From assembly GCA_020061125.1 (NCBI GenBank), contig JAGUYV010000119.1:1-5725 (forward strand): 5,725 bases of DNA, written 5' to 3'. The notes under the pieces were generated by a model, which was given only the letters and a program-made list of their open reading frames with translations, was not told where the DNA came from and did not search any database. A program made the translations under genes and the position numbers. Positions 1 through 5,677 of the stretch are shown one piece after another. How positions within the stretch are numbered: the stretch's first letter is position 1; the number at the start of each line of letters is the position of its first letter. The stretch is from a bacterium (GTDB lineage: Bacteria; UBP15; UBA6099; DSWB01).

Positions 1-1
1 A

Positions 2-2491
2 AAGCTCTCGGCGCAGGCCACCAACCAGGTCGGCCTCAAGTGCAACCTCAAGTCCGACAGCCGCTCCCTCATCGCCGACGGCCTCGACCCCAAGGAAGGA
101 TACGCCACCAAGGACGACACCCTGGTGGACCTGTACAAGCTCGACGCCGGCGAATACACCCCCGAGCACCTGGGCATCCGCGAAGGCGACTGGGTCGAGA
201 TCAAGGCCGAAGCCTTCTACAACGCGCAGGCCAACAACAATGAGTTCGGCGCCTGGACCACAGCCACAGGCAACGCCGCCGCAGGCCAGCAATTGTTCAG
301 CCTGATCGGCGCGTCCAATCTGCCCGTGGAAATCGGCGATCAGGGCGGCTTCTCCGTCCAGGTCGGCGCCACACTCTACACGGCAGCCAACCGCGTGAGC
401 GAGGACCCGGACCCGGACAACGACGGCGTCTACAACCTGGCCGCCAACGAATGGGTGTACAACTCCAAGACCGGAGAAGTCATCGTGGGCACAGCCGCCG
501 CGCTGAACGACGCCGTGACCATCAACTACCGCACCCGCAACCGCTGCGAAAACACCATGCCCTTCCAGACCGAGAAGTACTACTACTTCCAGGTCACCAA
601 CGACACGGACATAGCAGATCTCGAGACCGCCATCCAGAATGCGCTCAATGCGCTCGACGTGAACGGCACCATCAACGCCGAAGTCAAGTACGACACGGAC
701 GACGCGCAGTTCTACATCTACAACAACACCGTGGCCGACTCCCAGGACTGGAACGAAATCAAGGTCAGCATCAACGCCGCGTCCGGCAGCGCCATCCGCC
801 AGGGCTTCATCCTGCAGGACAGCACGGACAAGACCGTGAACGGCACGCGCCTTAGCCTGGTCAACGGCGGCCTGGGCGGCAATATGGAAGCCGAAAACCT
901 GGGCATCATTGATTACCAGACCGACACCCTGGCCCTGGACTACGGCGATGTGGACAACTCCGAGCAGATCTACGCCGAAGTTGTGAACACCCGCCTCTCC
1001 ACCTCTTACAACCCCGGCGTGCAGGGCGGCGCACTCGCTCTGAACGAGTGGACCACCGGCTACACCCAGGGCAACGCCCTGCTCATGATCAATCAGACCG
1101 ACAAGCTGTCCGTGGACGGCACCTACTGGTCCCGCGTGGACTTCTTCTCCGGCGCGGCCAACGAGTATGTGATCAGCGACGCGGGCGGCACGATCCCCCC
1201 GGTGATTTACTTCAACACCACCGCCGGCCTGGCGCCCGCCGCCAACCAGAACATCGTGCTCGAGTTCCGCCCGTCCAACGCCACGGTCGTGCAGCTCACC
1301 GAGAACACCGGCTACACCATTGACTCCTCCACGGGCAACATCAGCCTCGTGTGGAGCGGCGCCAACACCGATCAGAACCGCGCCCTCATGGTCAACGGCG
1401 CAGGGCTGCTCACGGGCCAGATCAAGATCACGGCCCAGTACACCACCGAGGACCGCCTGCTCGCCGCTCCCTCGACCCTCATGGACAGCCGCTGGGCCGA
1501 CTTCGTGCAGGCCTACGCCGAAGTGAGCGAAGGCGGCGACGGCAAGGCCCGCACCGACTTCAACAACATGTGGGGCACCATCAACAACAAGGTCGGCTCC
1601 ACGCCGGACCCGCTCATCTACGACCAGGCCACCAGCACGCAGCCCACGCAGAAAGGCTCGAGCCGCTTCCTGTCCGCGGACACGCACCGCACCTCCATCA
1701 ATGTGTACGACTCCCTGGGCGCGATACACGAGCTGCAGTTCGTGTTCACCCATGTGGGATCGTACTATGACACGGCCAAGCAGGTGCGCTACACCAACCA
1801 GTGGTTCTGGCGCGCCGAGCTGCCCTACAGCGATGTGTTCTCCTTCGACAGCATGGACAACATTGACGCCGTGGCCCAGGGCGTGTCCCGCCTCAAGGGT
1901 TCGCTCACCTTCGACGACAACGGCCTGCTGCAGTCCACCGCGCTCGCCGGCAACACCGGCCCCATCATGTTCGACCCCTCGCCCATCGGTCTCAACGGCA
2001 ACTCCACCCACAATGTGGACACCTTGAGCATCGAGGTTGACTTCGACGGTCACACCACCAACCTGCTGGGCGGCGTGACCCAGTACGCCTCGGATTCCAC
2101 CACCCTGGCCTACGAGCAGAACGGCTGGGCCATGGGCATCCTGCAGACCTTCGCCGTTGACCAGCTCGGCATCATTCAGGGCAGCTACTCCAACGGCGTG
2201 GTCAAGCCCATCGGCCAGCTCGCCCTGGCCATCTTCCCCAACGAAGACGGCCTCACCAAGCTCGGCGCCAACCTGTGGGACCAGTCCGCCAACACCGGCA
2301 CCCCGACCCTGGTGCCCGCGTATGTGGGCGGCGCAGGATCGGTCATGGGCGGCGCCCTCGAAATGTCCAATGTGGACATCGCCGAGGAATTCACAAAGAT
2401 GATCATCACGGAGCGCGGCTTCCAGGCCAACTCTCGCATCATCACGACTTCCGACGAGATGCTGACCGAGGTGCTCAACCTCAAACGCTGA
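2..2491 (+). CDS. flgE: Flagellar hook protein FlgE, 5'-truncated by window edge, very large variant
   Basis: This is the C-terminal 829 residues of the hook protein, which polymerises outside the cell into the curved joint between rod and filament. The frame is open from base 2 with no start, so the N-terminus lies upstream. Numbering from the first complete codon, residues 6-20 resemble the conserved 'NLdS' stretch of FlgE. Residues 566-573 (INVYDSLG) match the conserved 'tvYDSlGn' motif. Residues about 785-829, including GFQANSRIITTSDEML near the end, are the classic C-terminal D0/D1 helix of rod/hook/HAP proteins. Between the first two motifs, where ordinary FlgE has only a few residues, lie about 540 residues rich in Asn, Thr, Ala and Asp. 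These are presumably extra surface domains in the D2/D3 position. They contain a DxDxDG-type loop (137-142) and two similar beta-rich stretches (152-181 and 438-485). Only two cysteines are present, at 14 and 182. The gene ends at an intrinsic terminator, so it closes its own transcription unit. The family call is firm; the fold of the insertion is unknown. Confidence 0.93.
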   Translation, partial: KLSAQATNQVGLKCNLKSDSRSLIADGLDPKEGYATKDDTLVDLYKLDAGEYTPEHLGIREGDWVEIKAEAFYNAQANNNEFGAWTTATGNAAAGQQLFSLIGASNLPVEIGDQGGFSVQVGATLYTAANRVSEDPDPDNDGVYNLAANEWVYNSKTGEVIVGTAAALNDAVTINYRTRNRCENTMPFQTEKYYYFQVTNDTDIADLETAIQNALNALDVNGTINAEVKYDTDDAQFYIYNNTVADSQDWNEIKVSINAASGSAIRQGFILQDSTDKTVNGTRLSLVNGGLGGNMEAENLGIIDYQTDTLALDYGDVDNSEQIYAEVVNTRLSTSYNPGVQGGALALNEWTTGYTQGNALLMINQTDKLSVDGTYWSRVDFFSGAANEYVISDAGGTIPPVIYFNTTAGLAPAANQNIVLEFRPSNATVVQLTENTGYTIDSSTGNISLVWSGANTDQNRALMVNGAGLLTGQIKITAQYTTEDRLLAAPSTLMDSRWADFVQAYAEVSEGGDGKARTDFNNMWGTINNKVGSTPDPLIYDQATSTQPTQKGSSRFLSADTHRTSINVYDSLGAIHELQFVFTHVGSYYDTAKQVRYTNQWFWRAELPYSDVFSFDSMDNIDAVAQGVSRLKGSLTFDDNGLLQSTALAGNTGPIMFDPSPIGLNGNSTHNVDTLSIEVDFDGHTTNLLGGVTQYASDSTTLAYEQNGWAMGILQTFAVDQLGIIQGSYSNGVVKPIGQLALAIFPNEDGLTKLGANLWDQSANTGTPTLVPAYVGGAGSVMGGALEMSNVDIAEEFTKMIITERGFQANSRIITTSDEMLTEVLNLKR

Positions 2492-2519
2492 TCGTTAACC
2501 CTGCATCACTCCAATTTCC

Positions 2520-2545
2520 GCCGGCCGCGCAGGCCGGCTTTTTTT
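2520..2545 (+). terminator. Intrinsic (Rho-independent) terminator of flgE
   Basis: A perfect 7-bp GC stem is formed by GCCGGCC (2520-2526) and GGCCGGC (2532-2538). The loop is the 5-base GCGCA, and seven T residues follow at 2539-2545. It lies 28 bases after the flgE stop codon. The stem, loop and T-run are seen directly. It should end the flgE transcript and insulate the downstream genes. Confidence 0.93.
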
Positions 2546-2561
2546 ATGCCCGCATTTTCCC

Positions 2562-2589
2562 GCGCGCGCGCCTTTTGATCCGCGCGCGC
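2562..2589. repeat. GC-alternating inverted repeat in the flgE / DUF115 intergenic region
   Basis: GCGCGCGCG (2562-2570) and CGCGCGCGC (2581-2589) are perfect 9-base inverted arms separated by a 10-base spacer (2571-2580). The spacer carries the candidate -35 hexamer of the next gene's promoter. In RNA reading through from flgE this could fold as a second hairpin, although no T-run follows it. In DNA, the alternating purine-pyrimidine tracts are the type of sequence known to adopt Z-form under negative supercoiling. The repeat is certain; any function is inference. Confidence 0.75.
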
Positions 2590-2601
2590 TTCTGGTACAA
2601 T
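2575..2601 (+). promoter_or_regulatory. Candidate sigma-70-type promoter with extended -10, driving the DUF115 gene
   Basis: The -10 hexamer is TACAAT (2596-2601), preceded by TGG (2593-2595), which makes a full extended -10 (TGnTACAAT). A weak -35, TTGATC (2575-2580), lies 15 bp upstream; this short spacing is tolerated when the extended -10 is present. Initiation would fall near 2608, just after the flgE terminator and about 20 bases before the start codon at 2630. The placement fits well, but no start site has been measured. Confidence 0.55.
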
Positions 2602-2629
2602 GAAGCGGACAAAAGGAACCGCACAGGCC

Positions 2630-3538
2630 ATGACCACGGACCCGCAAGACCCCCAGGCGTTCAACCCCGGCGACGCCATCCTCAAAACCTCGCAGATGGG
2701 CGACATCGTGGCCCAGCGCGGCAAGTGGCTGCACAGCATCCGAAACAACCTGGCGGTCATCAACAAAAGCAAAGACATCACATACCTCAACAACCTGTTC
2801 CAGGGCCTGCCCGGCATCGTGGTGGGCGCCGGTCCCAGCCTGCAGAAGAACATTGATCTGCTCGCGGAGCGCGCCGCGCAATATCCCCTGTTCTGCACGG
2901 ACCGCGCCTTCGCCATGCTTCACGAAAAAGGCGTGATCCCCGAGTTCACCGTGGCCGTGGACTTCCAGGACATCGTGGCGGATTTCTTCAAAGGCATGCC
3001 CGTGCACAAATCCATCCTCCTGGCCTCGGTTAAGGTGAGCCGCAAGCTCGTGGACCTGCCCTGGATGGAGCGCCTGTTTTTTCTGGTGCTGGACAGCGAC
3101 ACGCAGTTCAACGAGGCCATGGCCAACCTCACGAACCGGCGCGTGGCCGGCATCCCCGGCGCCATCATCTGCGGCAACAGCGCCTACCTGCTCGCGCGCT
3201 TCGCGGGCTGCAACCCCATCACCTTCTGCGGCTGCGACATGAGCATGCCCGAGCCGAGCAAAAACCCGCGGGACATCAACTACGAAGCCCAGGGCCTGGA
3301 CGGCGAAAAAATCTACTCCCTGCCCGGATACCTGGCCGGACACGAGTGGCTTCTGCGCCACCTGCACCTTGACAACGAAGTGCAATCCGGTAAAGTGAAG
3401 GTGTTTAACTCCACCGAAGGGGGAATCATGTACGGCGAACACCTGCCCCCGCTCACCATGCGCGAGTTTCTCGACGCATATCCGGGTTCGGACAAAAGCC
3501 TTATGATGCAAATCCGAAAAAGATTGGATCTTTACTGA
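2630..3538 (+). CDS. DUF115 / MptE-like (Maf-related) protein, 302 aa
   Basis: This protein belongs to the DUF115 (PF01973) family. The family groups archaeal 6-hydroxymethylpterin pyrophosphokinase MptE with the catalytic core of flagellar Maf proteins, which transfer nonulosonic (pseudaminic or related) acids to flagellin. Hallmarks seen: the nucleotide-binding-like turn VVGAGPSL (64-71); CTDRAFAMLHEKGVIPEFTVAVD (89-111), the family's 'atD.al..L...gI.PD..v..D' block; GNSAYLLARFAGCNPITFCGCD (182-203); and NSTEGGIMYGEHLPPLTMREF (260-280). No signal peptide or membrane segment is evident, so it is probably cytoplasmic. At 302 residues it is about half the length of typical bacterial Maf proteins and consists of little more than the core domain. 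The ATG at 2630 is chosen because the in-frame ATG at 2600 overlaps the candidate -10 box. AAGGA at 2613-2617 lies 12 bases upstream of 2630, which is slightly long spacing. Its place between flgE and flbD suggests a motility-linked role such as modifying a flagellar protein. The donor, acceptor and reaction are not established. Confidence 0.85.
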   Translation: MTTDPQDPQAFNPGDAILKTSQMGDIVAQRGKWLHSIRNNLAVINKSKDITYLNNLFQGLPGIVVGAGPSLQKNIDLLAERAAQYPLFCTDRAFAMLHEKGVIPEFTVAVDFQDIVADFFKGMPVHKSILLASVKVSRKLVDLPWMERLFFLVLDSDTQFNEAMANLTNRRVAGIPGAIICGNSAYLLARFAGCNPITFCGCDMSMPEPSKNPRDINYEAQGLDGEKIYSLPGYLAGHEWLLRHLHLDNEVQSGKVKVFNSTEGGIMYGEHLPPLTMREFLDAYPGSDKSLMMQIRKRLDLY

Positions 3539-3553
3539 CCGCCGGGGTAAAAT
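3524..3553 (+). promoter_or_regulatory. Weak candidate promoter upstream of flbD
   Basis: TAAAAT (3548-3553) is a good -10 match. TTGGAT (3524-3529) is a poor -35, placed 18 bp upstream and inside the end of the preceding gene. It could give flbD a start of its own near 3560. The short 43-bp gap means simple co-transcription with the DUF115 gene is equally likely. Confidence 0.25.
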
Positions 3554-3581
3554 GTCACCGGGACAACAGGAGTATATTTGT

Positions 3582-3785
3582 ATGATAGAACTTAAGAAAC
3601 TCAACGATCAGGCGTTCATTGTGAACTCGGATCTCATCGAATTCATCGAAAAAACCCCGGACACGGTGATCACCCTCACCACGGGGCGCAAAATCGTTGT
3701 GCGCGAGTCTGTTGACGAAGTTGTAAAAAAGGTGATAAAATACCGGCGATTTATTAATGAAGGCATTGCCGTGAAGACGGAATAA
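3582..3785 (+). CDS. flbD: FlbD / SwrD family small flagellar protein, 67 aa
   Basis: This is a small protein of the PF06289 family, called FlbD in many genomes and SwrD in Bacillus subtilis. In B. subtilis it is known to increase the power of the flagellar motor during swarming. It is not the NtrC-like FlbD of Caulobacter. The sequence shows the family signature throughout: MIELKKLNDQAFIVNSDLIE at the N-terminus, then EKTPDTVITLTTGRKIVVRE (23-42) and the VDEVV helix. Its 67 residues are the usual family length. ATG 3582 is chosen because AGGAG (3568-3572) sits 9 bases upstream and translation from here begins exactly at the conserved N-terminus. The ATG at 3552 would put the ribosome site inside the coding region and add ten unrelated residues. 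The gene follows the DUF115 gene by 43 bp and precedes fliL by 77 bp. In many bacteria the next genes would be motA and motB, which are missing here. Confidence 0.9.
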   Translation: MIELKKLNDQAFIVNSDLIEFIEKTPDTVITLTTGRKIVVRESVDEVVKKVIKYRRFINEGIAVKTE

Positions 3786-3796
3786 ATTGATTTGCA

Positions 3797-3812
3797 TGGC
3801 TTTTTTATTGTG
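3797..3812 (+). promoter_or_regulatory. Sigma-54-like promoter element upstream of fliL
   Basis: TGGC (3797-3800) and TTGTG (3808-3812) match the -24 and -12 elements of RpoN promoters (TGGCAC-N5-TTGCW), with the required GG-N10-GN spacing. The deviation is GT instead of the near-invariant GC at -12. Initiation would fall near 3822, about 40 bases before the fliL start. Sigma-54 control of mid-class flagellar genes is well established in many polar flagellates, so the context is favourable. The -12 mismatch keeps this tentative. Confidence 0.35.
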
Positions 3813-3841
3813 TCAACCCATACTGGAACAACGAGACACAA
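3808..3841. repeat. Perfect 7-bp inverted repeat in the fliL leader
   Basis: TTGTGTC (3808-3814) and GACACAA (3835-3841) are perfect inverted arms with a 20-base spacer. The left arm overlaps the -12 part of the sigma-54-like element, and the right arm ends 7 bases before the fliL Shine-Dalgarno. It could be an operator for a dimeric regulator or an RNA hairpin in read-through transcripts from flbD. The repeat is seen directly; its function is unknown. Confidence 0.5.
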
Positions 3842-3862
3842 CCTAAACAAGGAGGCAGGCAC

Positions 3863-4474
3863 ATGGCAGAAGAGGAAGTCTTGACGGAGCAGGAAGCGCC
3901 TCAAAAGAAAGCCCGCAGCGGCATGAATCCGATCATCATCCTCGGCGTCGTGATTCTCGGTTTCATCATCATCGCCGTTCTGATCATCATGCTCATGGGC
4001 AAGGTCGGCGGCAAGTCCGAAGCCCCGGTCAACACCACCATTGAAATCGAAGCCTGTGAAGACAAATACAAGGTGTTCGTATTCGGCGAAGACCAGCTCA
4101 AGTTCAAACTCAAAGACAAGCAGGAATACCTCATGACCAAGGTGGCGCTGTGCGTGCCCACGGAAACCTCGGACGACGCGCTCAACACCAAGGTGCCGCT
4201 CATGAAGGCCATCATGACCCAGTACTTCCTGCGCTTCACCAGCGAAGATGTGTTCGGCCCCCAGAAGCCCGCCGAAGACCTGGCCCCGGCTGAAGAAAAG
4301 CAGACCCAAGACATCTTCACCGACGGCGCGGTTGACGACATCCCCGACACGCCGGAGGAAAAATTCAAGCTCATCAAAAAGGGCTTGAAAAACGAACTCA
4401 ACGGCACCTTCAAGGAACTGGGCATCATAGATGTGTACCTGTTCGAGTACGAGCCGGCGAGAACACCGTTCTGA
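3863..4474 (+). CDS. fliL: Flagellar basal body-associated protein FliL, 203 aa
   Basis: FliL is a single-pass inner-membrane protein that surrounds or supports the MotA/MotB stator at the flagellar base. Seen here: a short charged cytoplasmic tail (1-20), one strong transmembrane helix (about 23-46, NPIIILGVVILGFIIIAVLI onward), and a periplasmic domain. That domain has the family pattern of a beta strand with 'YLMTKVALCV' (89-98), a helix around VPLMKAIMTQYFLRFTSEDV (111-130), and a C-terminal 'LKNELNGTFKELGIIDVYLFEY' stretch (175-196) that matches the 'iN..l..g.v..Vyf..f' end of FliL. Between residues 131 and 165 lies an acidic, Pro-rich insertion not usual in the family. Two cysteines are present at 65 and 97. 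The start is firm: AAGGAGG (3849-3855) is 7 bases before ATG 3863. The 32-bp gap to fliM and their standard pairing indicate one operon. The sequence is divergent, so the family call rests on the membrane topology, the C-terminal motif and the position next to fliM. Confidence 0.8.
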   Translation: MAEEEVLTEQEAPQKKARSGMNPIIILGVVILGFIIIAVLIIMLMGKVGGKSEAPVNTTIEIEACEDKYKVFVFGEDQLKFKLKDKQEYLMTKVALCVPTETSDDALNTKVPLMKAIMTQYFLRFTSEDVFGPQKPAEDLAPAEEKQTQDIFTDGAVDDIPDTPEEKFKLIKKGLKNELNGTFKELGIIDVYLFEYEPARTPF

Positions 4475-4491
4475 TCTGATATTCGATTCGC

Positions 4492-4499
4492 GAGGAGGG
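4492..4499 (+). promoter_or_regulatory. Ribosome binding site fixing the TTG start of fliM
   Basis: GAGGAGGG (4492-4499) is a near-perfect anti-16S match, 7 bases before TTG 4507. No other start codon at suitable spacing keeps the conserved FliM N-terminus in frame. The site therefore supports a rare TTG start. Confidence 0.85.
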
Positions 4500-4506
4500 C
4501 AATCCC

Positions 4507-5595
4507 TTGGGCGATTTTCTGAACCAGGATGCCATAGATGATTTGATATCCCAGATAGGCGACGACTCGGGCGGGGGCGGCTCCTCGCTCGGAGGCGGCG
4601 ACGATTTCGGCCTGGGCGACCTGGGCGATCTGGGAGTGGACATGCCCGCGGCGCCCTCCGGCGGCGGAAGGGCCGCTTCCCCCGTGGTCCCCGCGGACAC
4701 GGACAAGGATGTGCGCCCCTACGATTTCGCCCGCGCCTCCAAGTTCTCCAAAGATCAAATCCGCACCATCCAGATGATCCACGAAACTTTTGCGCGCCTT
4801 TTCGCCAGCACCCTGGCCGCAAAGATCCGCGCCCTCACCAAAATCAAGGTCGTGTCCGTGGAGGAAGTCACCTACGAGGACTTCATCAACACGGTCTCCA
4901 ACCCGTCCATCATCTCCATCTTCTCCATGCCGCCCATGGAGGGCAACGCCGTGCTCGACATCAGCCCGCAGATCGGGTTCCCGGTCATGGACCGCCTTCT
5001 GGGCGGCGCGGGCGAGGAAGACGAGGAAGCGCGCGAACTCACCGACATCGAAGTCAACATCATGGAGAGCGTGCTCCACGACGCCCTGGGCTTCATCAAA
5101 GAAGCCTGGGCCAATGTCATTGACATCAACCCCAAACTGGAATTGCTTGAAAGCAACCCATACTTCGTGCAGGTCGTGCCGCCCTCCGAAATGATCGTGC
5201 TCGTGAACCTCGAAGCCGAAGTGGGCGAAAAGACCGGCCGCATGAACCTGGCCATCCCTTATGTGATGCTCGAAACCGTACTGCCCAAGTTGAGCATCCA
5301 GCAGTGGTTCTCCACATACCGCCGCACCGTGTCTCCGGACACCCCGCTCAAGGTGGAGGAGCGCCTGCTGAAAACCGCGGTGCAGTTCACGGTCCAGCTC
5401 GGCAGAACCAACATCTCGCTCAAGGATTTCCTGAACCTGGGCGAGGGCGACATCATCCAGGTCAATTCCAAGGTCAGCGACGAATTGCCCATATTCGTGG
5501 GGGATCGCATAAAATTCAAGGGGCGGCCCGGCGTGGTGGGCAAGCGCATCGCAATCCAGACGACATCCGTGGTCAAGGATGTCGAAGAAGTCTGA
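4507..5595 (+). CDS. fliM: Flagellar motor switch protein FliM, 362 aa, TTG start
   Basis: FliM is the C-ring switch protein. Its N-terminus binds phosphorylated CheY, its middle domain contacts FliG, and its C-terminal domain packs with FliN. Seen here: an N-terminal CheY-P-binding-type segment, MGDFLNQDAIDDLISQ (1-16), close to the 'LSQ.EIDALL' consensus; a Gly/Asp-rich linker (about 20-65); and the FliM core from VRPYDFARASKFSKDQIRTI (69-88). The core includes IHETFARLFASTLA (91-104) and the LLGGAG loop (164-169), equivalent to the GGxG motif needed for FliG binding. A C-terminal SPOA domain follows (about 285-352, with LKDFLNLGEGDIIQV at 305-319). The length is somewhat above the usual 330 or so because of the linker. 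The TTG start is chosen because it lies 7 bases after a strong Shine-Dalgarno and yields the MGD N-terminus also found in enterobacterial FliM. A later start would remove the CheY-binding segment. The gene is in an operon with fliL. Confidence 0.97.
   Translation: MGDFLNQDAIDDLISQIGDDSGGGGSSLGGGDDFGLGDLGDLGVDMPAAPSGGGRAASPVVPADTDKDVRPYDFARASKFSKDQIRTIQMIHETFARLFASTLAAKIRALTKIKVVSVEEVTYEDFINTVSNPSIISIFSMPPMEGNAVLDISPQIGFPVMDRLLGGAGEEDEEARELTDIEVNIMESVLHDALGFIKEAWANVIDINPKLELLESNPYFVQVVPPSEMIVLVNLEAEVGEKTGRMNLAIPYVMLETVLPKLSIQQWFSTYRRTVSPDTPLKVEERLLKTAVQFTVQLGRTNISLKDFLNLGEGDIIQVNSKVSDELPIFVGDRIKFKGRPGVVGKRIAIQTTSVVKDVEEV
4612..4638 (+). repeat. 9-bp tandem repeat in the fliM linker
   Basis: Three consecutive 9-base units, CTGGGCGAC, CTGGGCGAT and the degenerate CTGGGAGTG, encode LGD-LGD-LGV in the flexible linker between the CheY-binding segment and the core. 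In-frame units of this kind could change the linker length by slippage. Confidence 0.6.
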
Positions 5596-5596
5596 A

Positions 5597-5633
5597 CCGG
5601 GCGCCCCGGCCCGGACCCGGTCCGGGCGCCCGG
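5597..5633 (+). other. Long GC-rich hairpin after fliM, no T-tract
   Basis: The arms CCGGGCGC (5597-5604) and GCGCCCGG (5626-5633) pair perfectly. Inside them CCGGAC (5611-5616) and GTCCGG (5620-5625) form a second stem with a 3-base loop, leaving a 6-base bulge on the 5' side. It begins one base after the fliM stop codon. No run of T follows, so it does not qualify as an intrinsic terminator on the + strand. It may protect the 3' end of the fliLM message, slow RNA polymerase, or aid Rho-dependent termination. Confidence 0.6.
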
Positions 5634-5677
5634 CGCCGCTTCCCAGCGCCGCACGCGCAAACCCGGACTCGATACCC

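Noticed and set aside
2600-2629. Upstream in-frame ATG for the DUF115 gene
   Set aside because: It overlaps the candidate -10 box, lacks a ribosome site and would add a basic ten-residue leader not expected in the family. ATG 2630 is preferred.
3552-3581. Upstream in-frame ATG for flbD
   Set aside because: The strong AGGAG site would fall inside the coding region, and the conserved family N-terminus begins exactly at 3582.
2495-3604. Long minus-strand open frame opposite the DUF115 gene
   Set aside because: It runs across the terminator and both intergenic regions, has a skewed composition, and mirrors a gene with clear family motifs on the + strand.
3725-3731. A-AAA-AAG slippery heptamer in phase within flbD
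   Set aside because: The heptamer is in the right phase for a -1 shift, which would end at the stop at 3755-3757. No upstream stimulatory Shine-Dalgarno or downstream hairpin is seen, and the zero-frame product is a normal full-length family member, so this is probably chance.
3799-3806. T-rich stretch after flbD as an intrinsic terminator
   Set aside because: No GC-rich stem precedes the T run. The T run is better read as part of the AT-rich sigma-54-like element.
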